Assembly (NCBI RefSeq): GCF_023078275.1
Contig: NC_062991.1
Span: 4,092,001-4,156,000 of the forward strand
Direction: 5' to 3'
Length of the DNA stretch: 64,000 bases
Source of the DNA: Leguminivora glycinivorella
Lineage: Eukaryota > Arthropoda > Insecta > Lepidoptera > Tortricidae
The first letter of the stretch is position 1; each line of letters starts with the position of its first letter. Below are positions 19,801-31,204 of this stretch, one piece after another. The position numbers and the translations under genes are program-made. Under the pieces are notes generated by a model. That model was given only the letters and a program-made list of their open reading frames with translations, had not been told where the DNA came from and did not search any database.

Positions 19801-22800
19801 AACAGACAGTATTTATACAACTAGGTACATCATACAATCTAAAAAGGTAAAAAAAAAAAGAAAAACACAGATAAACTAATACAAGACAGAAGATTCACGT
19901 TTATCCATCATCTCACAAAACCTCATACATTCTTTACACAGATCCAACCAACCACTTGCAAATACATCACATTCCGGTGCTGATGCGAGTAGCGCATTAA
20001 TATACCGTAGAGCGCGGACAAGTGGTGATTGGCCATGGGATACAGTACGGGTTTTAGGCACAGCTAAAAGTTGACTATTTCGTGGTCTGAAATTAAATTG
20101 GGCCTCCCTTAGCTATAGATGGAGCGAACAGGCGTACAACCTGTGCAACCAATTCCGGGCAGTCCGAGTTTCCTCGTAAGACATTACACGCAGTACTCAA
20201 GAGTCCATAGTTGCGCCTTACCTCTAAGGAATTAAACCCTAATACTAATAATAATAGGTTTGACGCTTGACATATCTGTCTGGCATCATACTCCCGAACG
20301 AATCAATCGATTTTGATTTAGTTTTTAATGTTTAAGGTGAATTCGTCGAGAGTTTTTTTTGTACCACGTAGGTGGCAAACATGCATACGGTCCGCCTGAT
20401 GGAAAGCGGTCACTGTTACATATGGACGCCTGCCACTCAAGGAGTGGCACATGTGCGTTGCCGACTCGACTCATTAGAAACTTGTACAAACCTGTACTTA
20501 GAAGGGGCCTGGGTGCTGACGACTCAAAGGACCGAAGGAAGGAGGAGGAAGGAAGGAAGGAAGGAGGAAGGATCTATTGTCCTAATTACTTCCGTAGGTC
20601 CTCCAGTCGTCAGCATACCGCACCCTCGTTGAGCTCTGGCTGCCTTACTCACCGGCAGGAACACAACAATGAGTAAAGTCTAGTGCTACTTGACTGCGGT
20701 CTTTTGTAAAGCGGAGGTAATTCCCCAGTTAGACTCTGCTCTACCTTAGAGTATATTCAATTTAGTATTAGAGTTATCAGTCAAGAAATTCAAATGCAGC
20801 GCCATCTATTATTAGTTTCGACAACTTTTCATGTGACTTTCCATGCCTAAAGGTTCGCACAAGTCTCAAGTCGCGTAAATTACTTAGTAAATTTTGCCGA
20901 GAGACGGCGCTAAATACAATAATACTCATTAGAGTACCTATACTTCTAGTCAAAGACATATATAACTCCGTATAGACAGATAAAGTCTAAGAATAAAACT
21001 TACTTACCTCAGTACCACACAGAAGAAGGGCTCAGCTAGATGGCGCTAATATTAATATTTGAAAATTTAAAACATATTAAGCTAAGAATATGGGCCAAAC
21101 TGAGAACTGAGGTTCAAAAGTCTTAAGCCTACGTCGAGAGATGGCAGTCTATGCACTGTGATTACACATTTTACTTTGATTCTAACTCTATAATACTCGA
21201 TCTTCTTTGCTTCTTAGCACACCTCGGACACTGGGGATCAAATATTTGAAAGAGGCGCATTCCTAGCACACAGTCTTAGATCGTGTAGGTGAACGTACTA
21301 TGCTTGTATGCGTGAAATTTAATATGACAGGTCGACTGTTCGTGTTAATGACAGGCGTAACTGTGAGGTAACCGAGAGGGGGTTGGCGGCACTTTCAGCG
21401 GGGAGTGGGGGTGGCCATACTGTACGATAGTACTCTTTATTATACTGTGCTTCTAGACAAGTCTTATATGAGTACCAATTGTGGTAGAAGATAGTGAAAA
21501 AATAAGATCAGATCCCTCAGAGGCAACTATATGGGCGTAGCGCAAGAATCGTCAGTATTTAACATACTTTTTTCACTTCTCCTTAACGACCTACCGGTTG
21601 CGATACAGGCTGCCAACATTTTAATGTACGCCGATGATGTTGCTGCCATAGTTACTGCACCAACGTCTGAAAGTCTTCAGCGAGCCTTGAATGATACGAC
21701 AACTCAGCTGTCTCAATGGTTCGCATGGAATGGCTTAGCTTTAAATCTCAAAAAGACTCACTTTGTGCATTTTAATCTTTCGGGCCGCATGACCACGCCG
21801 TTGATAGTTCATAATTAATGGGAAAATACTTGAACAGGCATCCACGACTACTTTCCTAGGTTTAAAGATTGATCAGGGCTTAAAATGGGACCAGCAAGTA
21901 AATAAACCGTGTGGTAGTCGGGGCAGTGCGTGCTTTGCCTTAGGTCGAGTTGCAAAGTCTGTGGCTCCAGAAGTAGCCCGGACATGCTATTTCGCCAGGA
22001 TAGTTGCTCAGGTAGCTGTAGACAGTAGACACTCCGGCCAAAGAACTCTTTAAAAAATAAGAATCCTTACACTCATTACACTGCCTGCAATAGTTATCAT
22101 GCAGGTAGCCATTTATGTAAGAGAGAACTTGGCAGCATACTAAACCAGGGGCGGCTCGCTCCGCGATTCTATCGCCGCGCTACAAGTACATGTCAGCGGC
22201 CGCGAGTTCGCGGCCCATTCATTGGCGACGACCTTCGCGCGGCGCAATAATAGTTATTTGTATAATAGTTATTTATAGAATCATGAACTTGCGAGTTATT
22301 TATAAAATCCTGAACTTGCGAGTTTTTTAACACACGAGAAGTAAAATACATTATTAGCACCCGAGTGTAACACAAAACTTTTCCCCTCACTGTAGCGAGG
22401 AAACTATAACGCAAAAAATGCGTTTATCACTGCTTCCAGTAGTTCCACAGGTGGTAAATGATCTTTATTACTAGATTCACCTACTTTTATCAATTTTAAA
22501 GCAATTAATTTGACTTTATTCAAGGTCAAATTACTTTACCCACTAGTGGATAAAATGCGTTTTTACCCGCTGGTATTAAAGGACAAAACACGTGTTACCG
22601 AGCTAGTGAGGGGGAAAATTCAATGTTGGCTGCTCGCGTGCGGTCCGTTTGTTAATGTAGGTAAGAATTTAGAATGGCGTCATTTTGTGAACATCAAAGG
22701 AGTGAGCCTTCTGTACTTGTACTATTATACATATATTCTGTGACAAAACTAACAACATATGTTCCAAGTACAACATTCGAAATGCCGGAAAGTTAGTAGG

Positions 22801-25800
22801 TATCGACCGTAAATTGGCGAAATCCAATTTACGGTCAAATTAACACATGTGATGGACCCTGCCGTCAATAATAAATTGCCGCAAATATGTGGTTGAAGCG
22901 CCTAGTGTGTCGAACTTTAAGTACCTATCGCTTAAAAAAATTGGCTGGTCGAGCACCCGTTCTACACTTATGACAATTTTTTTATTACCTAATTAGAAAA
23001 ATATTTTTGTGCATTTTTTATGTGAATATTGCCTAACTTTTTGTAATTTCAATCTTCGGTCTATTTATTCTCTAATAAGTATTATTGTTGTATGAATATT
23101 ATTTTTTTAAATCAAATCTTGACGTGTAAAATGGCGTTACAAATATGAATAAATGAATATGAGTATGAGTGTAGTATGAATATTTTAACCATTGAAAGTT
23201 TGTACGGAACCCTCGGTGGGCGAGTCCGACTCGCACTTGGCCGGTTTTTTATGTATATCGTTGTCTGAGTACCCATAATACCAGCTTGAGCTTACCGTGG
23301 GACTCAGTGAATCTGTAAGAATGTCCTATAATATTTATCTATTGATGGCAGGTAGACTGGCGCGCTGCGGGGTTTAAGCCTGCGCGGGAGCAACAGTATA
23401 AATGCGGCGCATGCTATGCATTTGCTGTAGCTCATGCGTTGCAAGCGCAGCTTTACAAGCGGCACGGGGATTGGAGCGAGCTGAGGTTAGCTCTGATTGT
23501 TTGATTGGTCCTGGTATCAGGTGCTGAAGTTAGCCGTGATTGGTCGATTGGAAAACTGAAGTCAGCTGTCATTGCGGCCAATGAGTTTCAAGCCTGCGTA
23601 AAAGCAGCAGTATGCTTTTCCCAACACGCACACATTACAGATGGCATCATGGCGATTGTAGTGAGCTGAAGATGGTGTTGGTTTGTTGGCAAGGCATAAG
23701 GAATTAAAGTCAGCTCTTCAAGAACTCTGTCTCTTCTCTTGCCAGTACCATCCAATGTAGCCTAGATTCCTTAAAAATATTTCAAGATACTTCTCATTTG
23801 TAGATCATAAGTAATGGAGCTGCGCAGAATCAGGAAAGGTAGCGTTCTCGTTTTAGAGACCAAGATTCACTCTGGGTCATTGGGCCAAGTTAGTTAGTTA
23901 GTAAGTAAGTATCATAACATAACCTTGCAAAAACCTGTAATTACTTAGTCACATTGTTATTTTCAGCCCTCAACAGATAATTGACTGCAGCTACCCTGAC
24001 GGTAACGAGGGTTGTGATGGAGGCTCCTTAAACGCTGCCATGAGATACGTCGCCAGAGAAGGCCTCATTATGGAGAAGTTCTACCCTTATAAAGGGAAGG
24101 TTAGTCACACTCTCGACTTTCTTATTCTGTCTATAGCTTCTTAAGATCCAATGTTCTCAATCAAAGCATAATCATAAGTTTCATTCTTATAGGTCTGTCT
24201 AGGTTGGGTCTAGGTGTAGGTTTGGCGTTTGGGAGTTGAGGAAAAGCATGGAAAAATTCGCACGCATCCAGCAGGCCTAGTAATAGCGATTGCTCCGGCA
24301 AAAGAGTTGGTCGCAGGGCCGAGTCCTGCCGGAGATGTGATTTTTTTTCCATTTCTTCTTTAGTTAAAATATGTAGTATCGCTCGCATATGTTTTTGCAT
24401 GATAAAAAATAAAAATAATACTAATACAAATCCAATCTTTAACTTGGTATCTACTTATAGAGTGATGTTTTGTGAAGCAGTCTCCGTGACCAAGGAGGCA
24501 GATCTTTAGATAACTTTGTTACTCCGAAGGCGCTAATCTACGACAGGTACATGTGGTGCTACAAAAATGGATGATTTTGTGGTTGAAATCAAGAAGGATT
24601 TTAAACATTAAATAAATGTCATATACAAAGAAAAAGTGACCAAAGCCTCCAGTGCTCCGAGCTGGAATCGAACCAGCGTACTCCGCTTACCGGGCGAATG
24701 CCAGAACCACTCGGCTATCGGTCCACGAAAGCAAGGGTCGAAAGGGAAGAAGGATTTTGGTATACTTAAGAAGTTTATACGGTGATTTTCTGACTCTGAT
24801 TAAATCTTTGACCAATATACTCTTACATCATGAATCGAACGAAGCGCTGAGTCTACTTAATGATATCAAGGTCATTGCTGGCGAAGTACTAGTATGCAGT
24901 TTAATGTTGCCAGGGCCACCAGCGTTGAAATCCTTAATAAGTTCCACTGGCGGTAGAAACCGTACTTAGATCAAATATATTTCAGAAGGGCCGTTGTCAC
25001 TACAGCAGGCTTCTCGTGAGGGCCAGACCTCGTCGTTGGGCTCTTCTACCGCCCGGAGATGAAGATGCAATGGAACTGGCTTTGGCTGCCATCGGGCCCC
25101 TTGCAGTTGCTGTTAACGCTGCACCCTTCACATTCCAACTTTATAAGTAAGTCTAACAACCTCATATGCCACCTTGGAGTACTCGTCAGACAAATCTCCA
25201 CCCTTCCCTTGGTATAAAGCAAGGCAACTGCTGCTGACTGAGCTCCTCCTGTAGACTTTCTAGTAGCCCCTCGTATTCCACATAGTCCGATGCTAATCTA
25301 GTAGAATCTTCGTACTTATTTGCCTAAGCTGCACACTTCATATTCCAACTTAAAAGTAACACCAAAAAATTACTGATACATGACTTAATAATCTTTGTAA
25401 CTAGTATAAGGTTACTAATATCACTATCCAACTTGTAAATTAAGTTGTAAACTGTTTTAATATTACATTTTTGGCAGACAAGACACTGTTGACACCTAGT
25501 GTCGAGTAGTGGTACTAATAATTTATGCTATTTGACGCGTGATTGAGGCGTGATGGACGCTAGATGTCACTACAAACGCACGACATAAAATATTTAAGAA
25601 TTTCGCGAATGTCAGCAGCCAATAGCCATTGACAGATACCTAGTTATTTACGTCGTTGACGTCTTCAAACAAATTTATTGATTGCCAGTTAAAGTTTTTT
25701 TTTCATCCATTCCTTTTTTTTAAACCAAGGATGATTTATATAGGATTTACTTCATACTAAGAATCGTACCTCATTTTTTTAGCGCCACCTATTAAATACT

Positions 25801-26450
25801 ATCATAACTACACTGATGATGCCTACAAATTTATTTTAAAATGTGTATTGAAGTGATATCATGATATTAAAATAAAGAAATATGTCATTTTGTTCTTATA
25901 AAAAATAAAAACACGCAAAATATTTGGGGAAAATATGATTTTGGCCACTTCCAGGCTGCGAAACAGCGCCATCTAGTTTTAAGCCTTTTTTGTATTGGCT
26001 TTATTGTCTGTCCCGGTATTATATTGTCCTTGGTTTAAAATGATGTATGTGTATATATTTGTCTTATCAAAATCTGTTTTATTCCAGGGGTGGTGTGTAC
26101 GATGACCTGTTTTGCACACCCTGGCACCTGAACCATGCCATGTTGCTTGTGGGTTACACCCAAGAGTACTGGATATTGCTCAACTGGTGGGGGAAGAATT
26201 GGGGGGAGGATGGGTATATGAGGTCAAAATTTTCAACACAAGTTTCAATCAAATTATGATTAATTAAAAATGGCATATTTTTCGTATGACTGCCAACTGA
26301 TAGCAGATATTTAAGTGACATGAAAAAATTACATGTTCAAGTAAAAATCATTATTCGCCTTAATAATCTCATTTATTATTTATTTTTAGGATACGAAGGG
26401 GTTTCAACAGATGCGGCGTCGCTAATATGGCTGCCTATGTGCAGTTATGA
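16821..26450 (+). CDS. Papain-family (C1A) cysteine protease, cathepsin L-like
   Basis: This is a secreted or lysosomal endopeptidase made as a proenzyme of 404 residues. Exons: 16821-17135, 17551-17703, 18322-18444, 23352-23485, 23967-24099, 24986-25146, 26088-26222, 26390-26450; all introns are GT-AG and all phases agree. Order: signal peptide (residues 1-16), an extra N-terminal stretch to about 100 that I cannot assign, an I29-type inhibitory propeptide (about 101-180, with HNQGY and LNHFGDL), then the catalytic domain from VDWR at 198. Active-site residues: Gln212, Cys218 (CGACYAF), His356 (LNHAM), Asn372 (NWWG). The usual Trp after the catalytic Cys is Tyr, and the usual Gly after Gln is also Tyr. 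GCDGG and the closing RCGVAN motif are present. A related possibility is the insect 26/29-kDa protease group, which also has an extended N-terminus. Intron 3 (4.9 kb) is full of transposon debris. Confidence 0.9.
17163..17300 (+). repeat. Repeat starting AACCCCCGACGCAAAAA with GT/CTGT tract
   Basis: AACCCCCGACGCAAAAAACG, GGGGTGTTATAAGTTTGACG and a GTCT/GTTT microsatellite form a fragment of the repeat that is longer at 43028-43270 (reverse). It lies in intron 1 of the protease gene. Confidence 0.7.
17376..17520. mobile_element. Palindromic MITE before protease exon 2
   Basis: GGCGACTTTTTTGTCGCTCA with CATCTAGT is mirrored by ACTAGATG and CAGCGACAAAAAAGTCGC. It ends 30 bases before the acceptor of exon 2. 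Confidence 0.75.
18728..19655 (+). mobile_element. Repeat family H in intron 3
   Basis: It starts with AGGGTTCCGTACCTCAAAGA and GGAACCCTTATAGGATCACT, runs through GATTTCTCCGAAACTACTAG and GGCACACGTATGTAAAC, and ends in CCGACTCGCACTTGACCG. A separate right end, TACGGAACCCTCGGTGGGCG with CGACTCGCACTTGGCCGG, lies at 23205-23250. No coding frame is visible. Confidence 0.6.
19705..20345. mobile_element. AACCCCCGACG-type repeat split by a LINE fragment
   Basis: CAACGCAAAAACGACGGAGT at 19707 and GGTTTGACGCTTGACATATC at 20262 are the two sides of the repeat seen whole at 43028-43270. About 530 bases intervene (19735-20255). The minus strand of the insert shows a stop-ridden reverse-transcriptase C-terminus, for example RRNYGLLSTACNVLRGN near 20190, and it ends in TTATT repeats. 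Confidence 0.55.
20360..20500 (+). repeat. LINE 3' end fragment (as 13310-13500)
   Basis: GGTGGCAAACATGCATACGG, CCGCCTGATGGAAAGCGGTC, AGTGGCACATGTGCGTTGCC and CATTAGAAACTTGTAC match the block at 13310-13500. A short purine-rich GGAAGGAAGG tract follows at 20535-20570. Confidence 0.55.
20930..21215 (-). repeat. GAGATGGCAGTC repeat, inverted copy
   Basis: The reverse complement carries CGAGTATTATAGAG, GTGCATAGACTGCCATCTCT, TGAACCTCAGTTCTC, AGCGCCATCTAGCTGAGC and TCTTAGACTTTATCTGTCTA in the order of 2570-2935. Confidence 0.65.
21500..22135 (+). pseudogene. Dead LINE reverse transcriptase fragment
   Basis: The frame 21531-21818 translates to a reverse-transcriptase palm segment with a degenerate GVAQESSVFNILFS in place of the usual PQG motif, then YADD at about residue 33 and a typical NGLALNLKKTHFVHF. 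After a stop, the next frame continues with FLGLKID and then AKELFKKIRIL near 22045. The pattern fits a Jockey/CR1-like element broken by stops and frameshifts. It lies in intron 3 of the protease gene. Confidence 0.8.
22145..22640. repeat. GC-rich repeat block and flanking repeat
   Basis: GGCGGCTCGCTCCGCGATTC, GCGGCCGCGAGTTCGCGGCC and GACCTTCGCGCGGCGCAAT at 22149-22245 form a block I recognise from other lepidopteran sequence. It is followed by two copies of TAGTTATTTATARAATC. GATAAAATGCGTTTTTACCC and GGACAAAACACGTGTT (22548-22595) recur at 44284-44325. From 22640 to 23200 nothing is seen. Confidence 0.45.
23205..23335 (+). repeat. Family H right end joined to a SINE-A-like 3' fragment
   Basis: TACGGAACCCTCGGTGGGCG and CGCACTTGGCCGGTTTTT are followed by TATATCGTTGTCTGAGTACC and ACTCAGTGAATCTGTAAG, a variant of the SINE 3' body also seen at 37200-37290. 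Exon 4 of the protease follows within 20 bases. Confidence 0.55.
24608..24727 (-). mobile_element. SINE-B, tRNA-derived
   Basis: Read on the minus strand, this is a tRNA-like head starting GGACCGATAGCCGAGTGGTT with B box CTGGTTCGATTCCAG, then GCACTGGAGGCTTTGGTCAC and TTCTTTGTATATGACATTTA. A second copy is at 44325-44455. The acceptor stem does not close, so it is not a working tRNA. It lies in intron 5 of the protease gene. Confidence 0.8.
25724..26034. mobile_element. piggyBac-like MITE with TTAA duplication
   Basis: The ends ACCAAGGA and TCCTTGGT are inverted and are flanked directly by TTAA at 25720-25723 and 26035-26038, the signature of piggyBac-type insertion. The element is 311 bases without a transposase. 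It lies in intron 6 of the protease gene, ending 53 bases before exon 7. Other copies: 163-336 and 1587-2219. Confidence 0.9.
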
Positions 26451-26609
26451 AAATAATTAAAGAAAATAAAATGACGGTACAACTAAAACTATTTAACTTT
26501 TATTGAACTGAAATAATTGACTACTACTTACATTGGCAAATAAAAAAAAAGCGGTTAGAATTTTTGGTAATGTCACAGCCCTAAGTTTCTGCGCATTCTT
26601 ATCTCTAGT

Positions 26610-27234
26610 GGCCCGTTTCTCGAAAGGTACAAGCCTTGTAATTAGGGATGTACCGACTAGTCGCCTACTAGTCGGGAAAGCCGACTATCCGGCCACATTT
26701 CTAGTCGGCGATTAGTCGGCGACTAGTCGGCAAAAAAGGCTGATTAGTCGGCACTCTATTACTGATAAAAAAACAGCACAAAACTAAATTATCAGCTGAA
26801 AATTATGGTTGCATTATGTACCTATTCGTAAAATTCCTTTCTTTGTCAAAACAACAAATGTCTGTAATCATCACAGAAATAAATTTCCTACCTATCACTA
26901 CCCACTAAGCCAAGCTGCTTGTTAAAATAGGAAAATGTATATAAATATTGGCATGAACCTTTGAACCTGTAAAAAATCATAAAAAGCGCGAACGAAGAAC
27001 CAAAAATGACATTCAAAATGTGAATTTAGTCGAAAATTATGGTTTGGCCGACTAGCCGACTAGTCGGCCGACTAATCGGCCACTCAAGTGCCGACTAGTC
27101 GGTAGTCGGCCTAGTCGGCCAAATCAATAGTCGGTACATCCCTACTTGTAATACAAGTGCGCGAACTGTCAAATCGTATGGGTTGTCATGGAAACACACT
27201 TGTAATACAAGGCTTGTACCTTTCGAGAAACGTG
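26610..27234. mobile_element. Inverted-repeat element hosting a nested hAT MITE
   Basis: CCGTTTCTCGAAAGGTACAA and GCCTTGTA at the left pair with TACAAGGCTTGTACCTTTCG and AGAAACG at the right. Without the nested MITE at 26643-27144 only about 120 bases remain. It lies between the protease gene and the TRPA gene, in convergent intergenic DNA. Confidence 0.85.
26643..27144. mobile_element. hAT-type MITE, 502 bases, 8-base duplication
   Basis: TAGGGATGTACCGACTA and its complement bound the element. The target duplication CTTGTAAT is exact at 26635-26642 and 27145-27152. The subterminal parts carry many GACTAGTCGG / CCGACTAGTC motifs in both directions, as in hAT elements with transposase-binding arrays. 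No transposase frame is present. Confidence 0.92.
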
Positions 27235-27353
27235 CCGGGCGGATTGCAATACTTGTAGTTTTCAACCAATGTTTAAATAACGTTAACATTATTTATATGA
27301 TTTAGTATTGTTTTGTGTCCACTTCTAAAATTATATAGATAAGATAACTGAAT

Positions 27354-30300
27354 TCAGTTTTCAGTAGGGTTTCTTGAATTTATCAACAATTCTAAAATCT
27401 TATTACTACTTTCCTTTAAATCGTTTATAGTCTGTTTCATATGTGTAATTGAATGTTCTAATTCTAAAATCGTATTACTATTTTCCTTTATAGTCTGTTT
27501 CGTATCTGTAATTGAATGTTCTATCTCATGTATTTTCATACATAGGGACGCCACAGGCGAATCTTTATCCTTTTCATCGCAATTTAACTCTAGACTTTTG
27601 TCTGACATGCCAGTTACTGAATTGTATATTGCTTGTAATTGCTTTTTCTTTAGATTATTTTTATGATCCACTTTCTTCTTTTCTGTTTTATTTCTAGCTA
27701 TATCGATTATAGCATTTTCTAATTCTTTATTAAGCGATTGGTAATATATGTCCCTGCAAAATTCCCATTCACTTTCTTCAACAAGAACAAGCCATGGTAT
27801 ATTGCATTCTAAGTCCTTGAATATGGATAAGTAATAGTTTGAACACGGAAATCTGAAGCGAGCAGAATTCGCTGTAGGAGTGTCGTACCAATGTCGTCTT
27901 CCAAATTTAATTAATTTCTTAATTGAGTAAATAAGTACACCGAGAGTGCTTTGAAGTTCTACTTGTTTTTCAAGCCTTCTGATATTTCCTCTAATATTCA
28001 AATCATTGATGTTACTAACGGCAACACCTATTATAAAATTAATCAGTATTAGAGCGACGAATACCACAAACACCACAAATATCAATTGTACAGCTGTTTT
28101 CGTATTCTGAAGTTCTCTAGCGTGCTCTTTGCCAAATAAATCTTCATAATCAAATTCTGATGTCATCATAATAAGTGTCTTCACGAAAGAGTTGCCAGGG
28201 CCATCAAAAGGAGAAACTGACTGATATTCAATCATGAAGGATAAGGAGAATCCTATGATTAAACACACTGATGTTAGAAGAATCTGGAAAAGATAGAACA
28301 GAATTTACCTTACTTTACCTATAAAAAGTAGTAATTTTAGTCACTTAACGGTTAAGTCTTAACTCAAAAACTTGAGACTCAAGAACTTGTCAATTTCGAT
28401 AAATACTGCGGGTGTAATCTATTGAGCATTAGCATACAGTGGAATAAATCGACAGAATATATGCCCAATAGATTGTGTTACTAATTTTATTCATTAGGAG
28501 AGAACGGAACTCAAACCAAAAAAGTCTAATGAAGGGATAAATCGAGTAGCATAAAGTGTTTTTTTTTTTACCTTAAATATATTATAAGAAACCCTCTCAA
28601 ACATTAGTACATAGTATCCCCAATCTGGGAACCGTGACAGGAACAACATGGCTTGCAGCCATGAAAGCAGTAGCACCGCACAAGTAAGGTGACGAAGCCA
28701 GTTCGGAGGCGAGCAGTACATGCCAAGTGCTATCGGTACAACTGCCCCAAGAGACAGCAAATTCAGCTTTATCCACGATTCTAGGTTCACAAAGTAACGA
28801 TGTCTTTGGAGGTAGATGTAAAAACATTCCTGAAAATGATTATTCTATTTGAAAAACTTGGATCTTCATTGGAAGGAAAGTAACAGTAAACAAGAGTAAT
28901 GATGATAAGGAAGATATAACTCACCTGTACGAACAATAAGTAACAGCTAAAATATATTAATGTTATCAATAACCAACTCCACCACTCGAAACATTCAAAA
29001 CACACTGCACCAGTGCTGTTTAAATTCCTGCCATCCTTAATGACATTCTTAGAATCTTCTCTATAAATTATTGTGACTACAAAAGCATTGAATGATATCA
29101 GAAAAACTCCGTAAATTGCAAGTATTGTGTATACTACTGGCAATATATTTTTCCATTTCAAGTACAACAAACTTTCTATCAAAGGGTGTATGAGTAGCTG
29201 TCTTTGGCCACATCTCACCAGCTCCTCTATAACTTTAATCTGGCTCATATCACTACCATCACGATTTGACAGGAATCGGTAATTGACACTAACCCTCTTT
29301 TCTTTCATCAAAGGATGAAGGTCTGTTATTTCGAAATTAATAAACTCATTGAAGATATTGTCAAAGAACTTAACAGGATTATCAAAGTGTCTCGCTATTT
29401 GATTAACAACTGTTATTCCCAGGTGTCCCCTATCTGATAAAGCAGCTCCATGTTTAAGTAATGACGCTGTCACAGCCTTATTGCCCCTTTTGGCTGAAAT
29501 ATTTAGAGGCGTTTCTCCATTTATGTCGACATGTGGTTTATAATAAACGTCTATTAACTCCATTATTTCATGGGCGTCAACTAGCGCTGCTATATGGTAA
29601 ACTGTAGAGCCAGTGCAATCGCCTATCATCAGTTGTTCTCGTCCGAATTTCTCTAAGAGTAATCTCACTGATTCCACTTCGTTGCATGTAGTAGCATAGT
29701 GTATTGCAATTTTTCCATCAAGTGTAGGAGAGTTTTTGATAATGTTTAGATCCAGGAAATATTTTAACATGTTTGGATGTTGTGCAGCTGCATGTAGTGC
29801 TGTTTCTTCCGTTCCCGAAATCTTGTCTACACTTGCACCACCTTTTACGAGGATTTTGACAACCTCAATGTTTTCATTATTTATAGCCGCATATAAGGGT
29901 GTTCTGCTCTTCTCGTCCAAGTTTTCCAAAATAGCCTCTTTATTTTTGGCTCTGTTAACCGCTGAGATTATTTCACATAAAATTATCTTTTCATTTGGCC
30001 ACTGAAACATTAAAAAGAGGTCGCGGATATTTTAAGAGATAAAGAAATATCGTTTCTAATAATAGCAAAAATAATAAAATAAAAATGTTTAAAAATACTG
30101 GTAAAAGAAAATTTAGTCATAGCTGCTGTCACGTAACAGAAGGTCAGGCCGATCAGCTTTTTTTTCGTTCTTACTTAGGTACATATGTTATGTATAGCTG
30201 GGGCCTTATCGAACATTTATTCGACCGTGCATTGGGCCAGACGAAGGTATGAGTTGTGTCCGTCTATAAGGTACCGGCCACATCAGAGCATCGCGTGTCT

Positions 30301-30570
30301 CGGGGCGCGCAACGGACGTCCGCGCCACGCCACCTGAGTGTAATTAACCCGAGACACGCGACACTCTGGTGTGGCCGGTCACTAACATTTTTCAAGGCCT
30401 TCACGCTTACCTTATCGCTCCTCTCGCTGTATAACTCCGTGCACAAGTGTAACGGTGTCTTCTTATTTCTGTCCCGAGAGGTGAGCAATACGCCTTCTGC
30501 TAACAACTGCTTGACTTTTGATGTATTTCTATCTTGTACAGCTTCATGTAGAGGCCACCAAGAATAGGTT
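27354..30570 (-). CDS. TRPA-type cation channel with ankyrin repeats (5' end missing)
   Basis: This is a predicted tetrameric cation channel of the TRPA subfamily (thermal or nociceptive sensing is known for painless and pyrexia), in the plasma membrane. Exons in transcript order: 30411-30570, 28925-30001, 28572-28829, 27354-28283, with GT-AG introns; about 807 residues are covered. Exons 1-2 hold ankyrin repeats (TPLHLC, TPLYAAI, TALHAAA, GETPLNISAKRGN), then S1 (near LLYLKWKN) and S2 (ends LLFVQ). Exon 3 holds S3 and S4. Exon 4 holds S5, the pore loop (FVKTLIMMTSEFDYEDLF), S6 (LINFIIGVAVSNI) and a long C-terminus ending in two similar heptad blocks (IEHSITDTKQTIKENSN and LEHSITHMKQTINDLKESS), probably a coiled coil. 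The first identified exon begins with one base of a split codon, so at least one upstream coding exon exists. I could not find it. Which TRPA member this is cannot be settled by eye. Confidence 0.88.
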
Positions 30571-30654
30571 CTGAAAAAAAAAGTTATCGAACATGCACTT
30601 CGAGTAAAGATGCGGTAAAATTAAGAACAAGCATTTAACTAAAGAACAGCTACA

Positions 30655-30970
30655 GCTACAGCGGTAAGAGCGTGCGACTTTCAATCGGGAGGTCGCAGGT
30701 TCGATCCCCGGCTCGTACCAATGAGTTTTTCGGAACTTATGTGTGAAATGTCATTTGTCATTTGCCTGTCGCTTTTCGGTGAAAGAAAACATCGTGAAGA
30801 AATCGGATTAATCTCAATAAGGCCTAGTTACCCTTCGGGTTGGAAGGTCACATGGCAGTGCCTTTCGTAAAACTAGCGCCTACGCCAAATGTTGTGATTA
30901 TTTTTAAAACCGGACACCAGGCTTCAATGAGCCATGGCAAATGCCGGGATAACTAAAAGAGGATGATGAT
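30655..30970 (+). mobile_element. SINE-C, tRNA-derived
   Basis: The tRNA-like head AGCGGTAAGAGCGTGCGACT with B box GGTTCGATCCCCGGC and CGTACCA is followed by a body with GTGAAAGAAAACATCGTGA and GGGTTGGAAGGTCACATGGC, then a tail GCAAATGCCGGGATAAC and AGAGGATGATGATTT. It lies just upstream of the first identified TRPA exon, probably in an intron. Tail-only copies: 4373-4595 and about 60085-60110. Confidence 0.8.
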
Positions 30971-31204
30971 TTATATAAAGAATGTTGAAAAAGATGAAGG
31001 GAGTGTATGTAAGAGTGGAAGGATCAGTTGGAAGTGGAAGACCTTTTCAGTGATCTCTACCTCCCCTTCTGAAGAACATTACAGTGTGTATGTATTGTAT
31101 ATTTATTTTACACAGTATGACAGTAAAAACCAAAGCACTAAGTAACTAAAAATACATAAAAGCATAACAAATAAACACATAAAATAAAAACACATCACAA
31201 ATTA

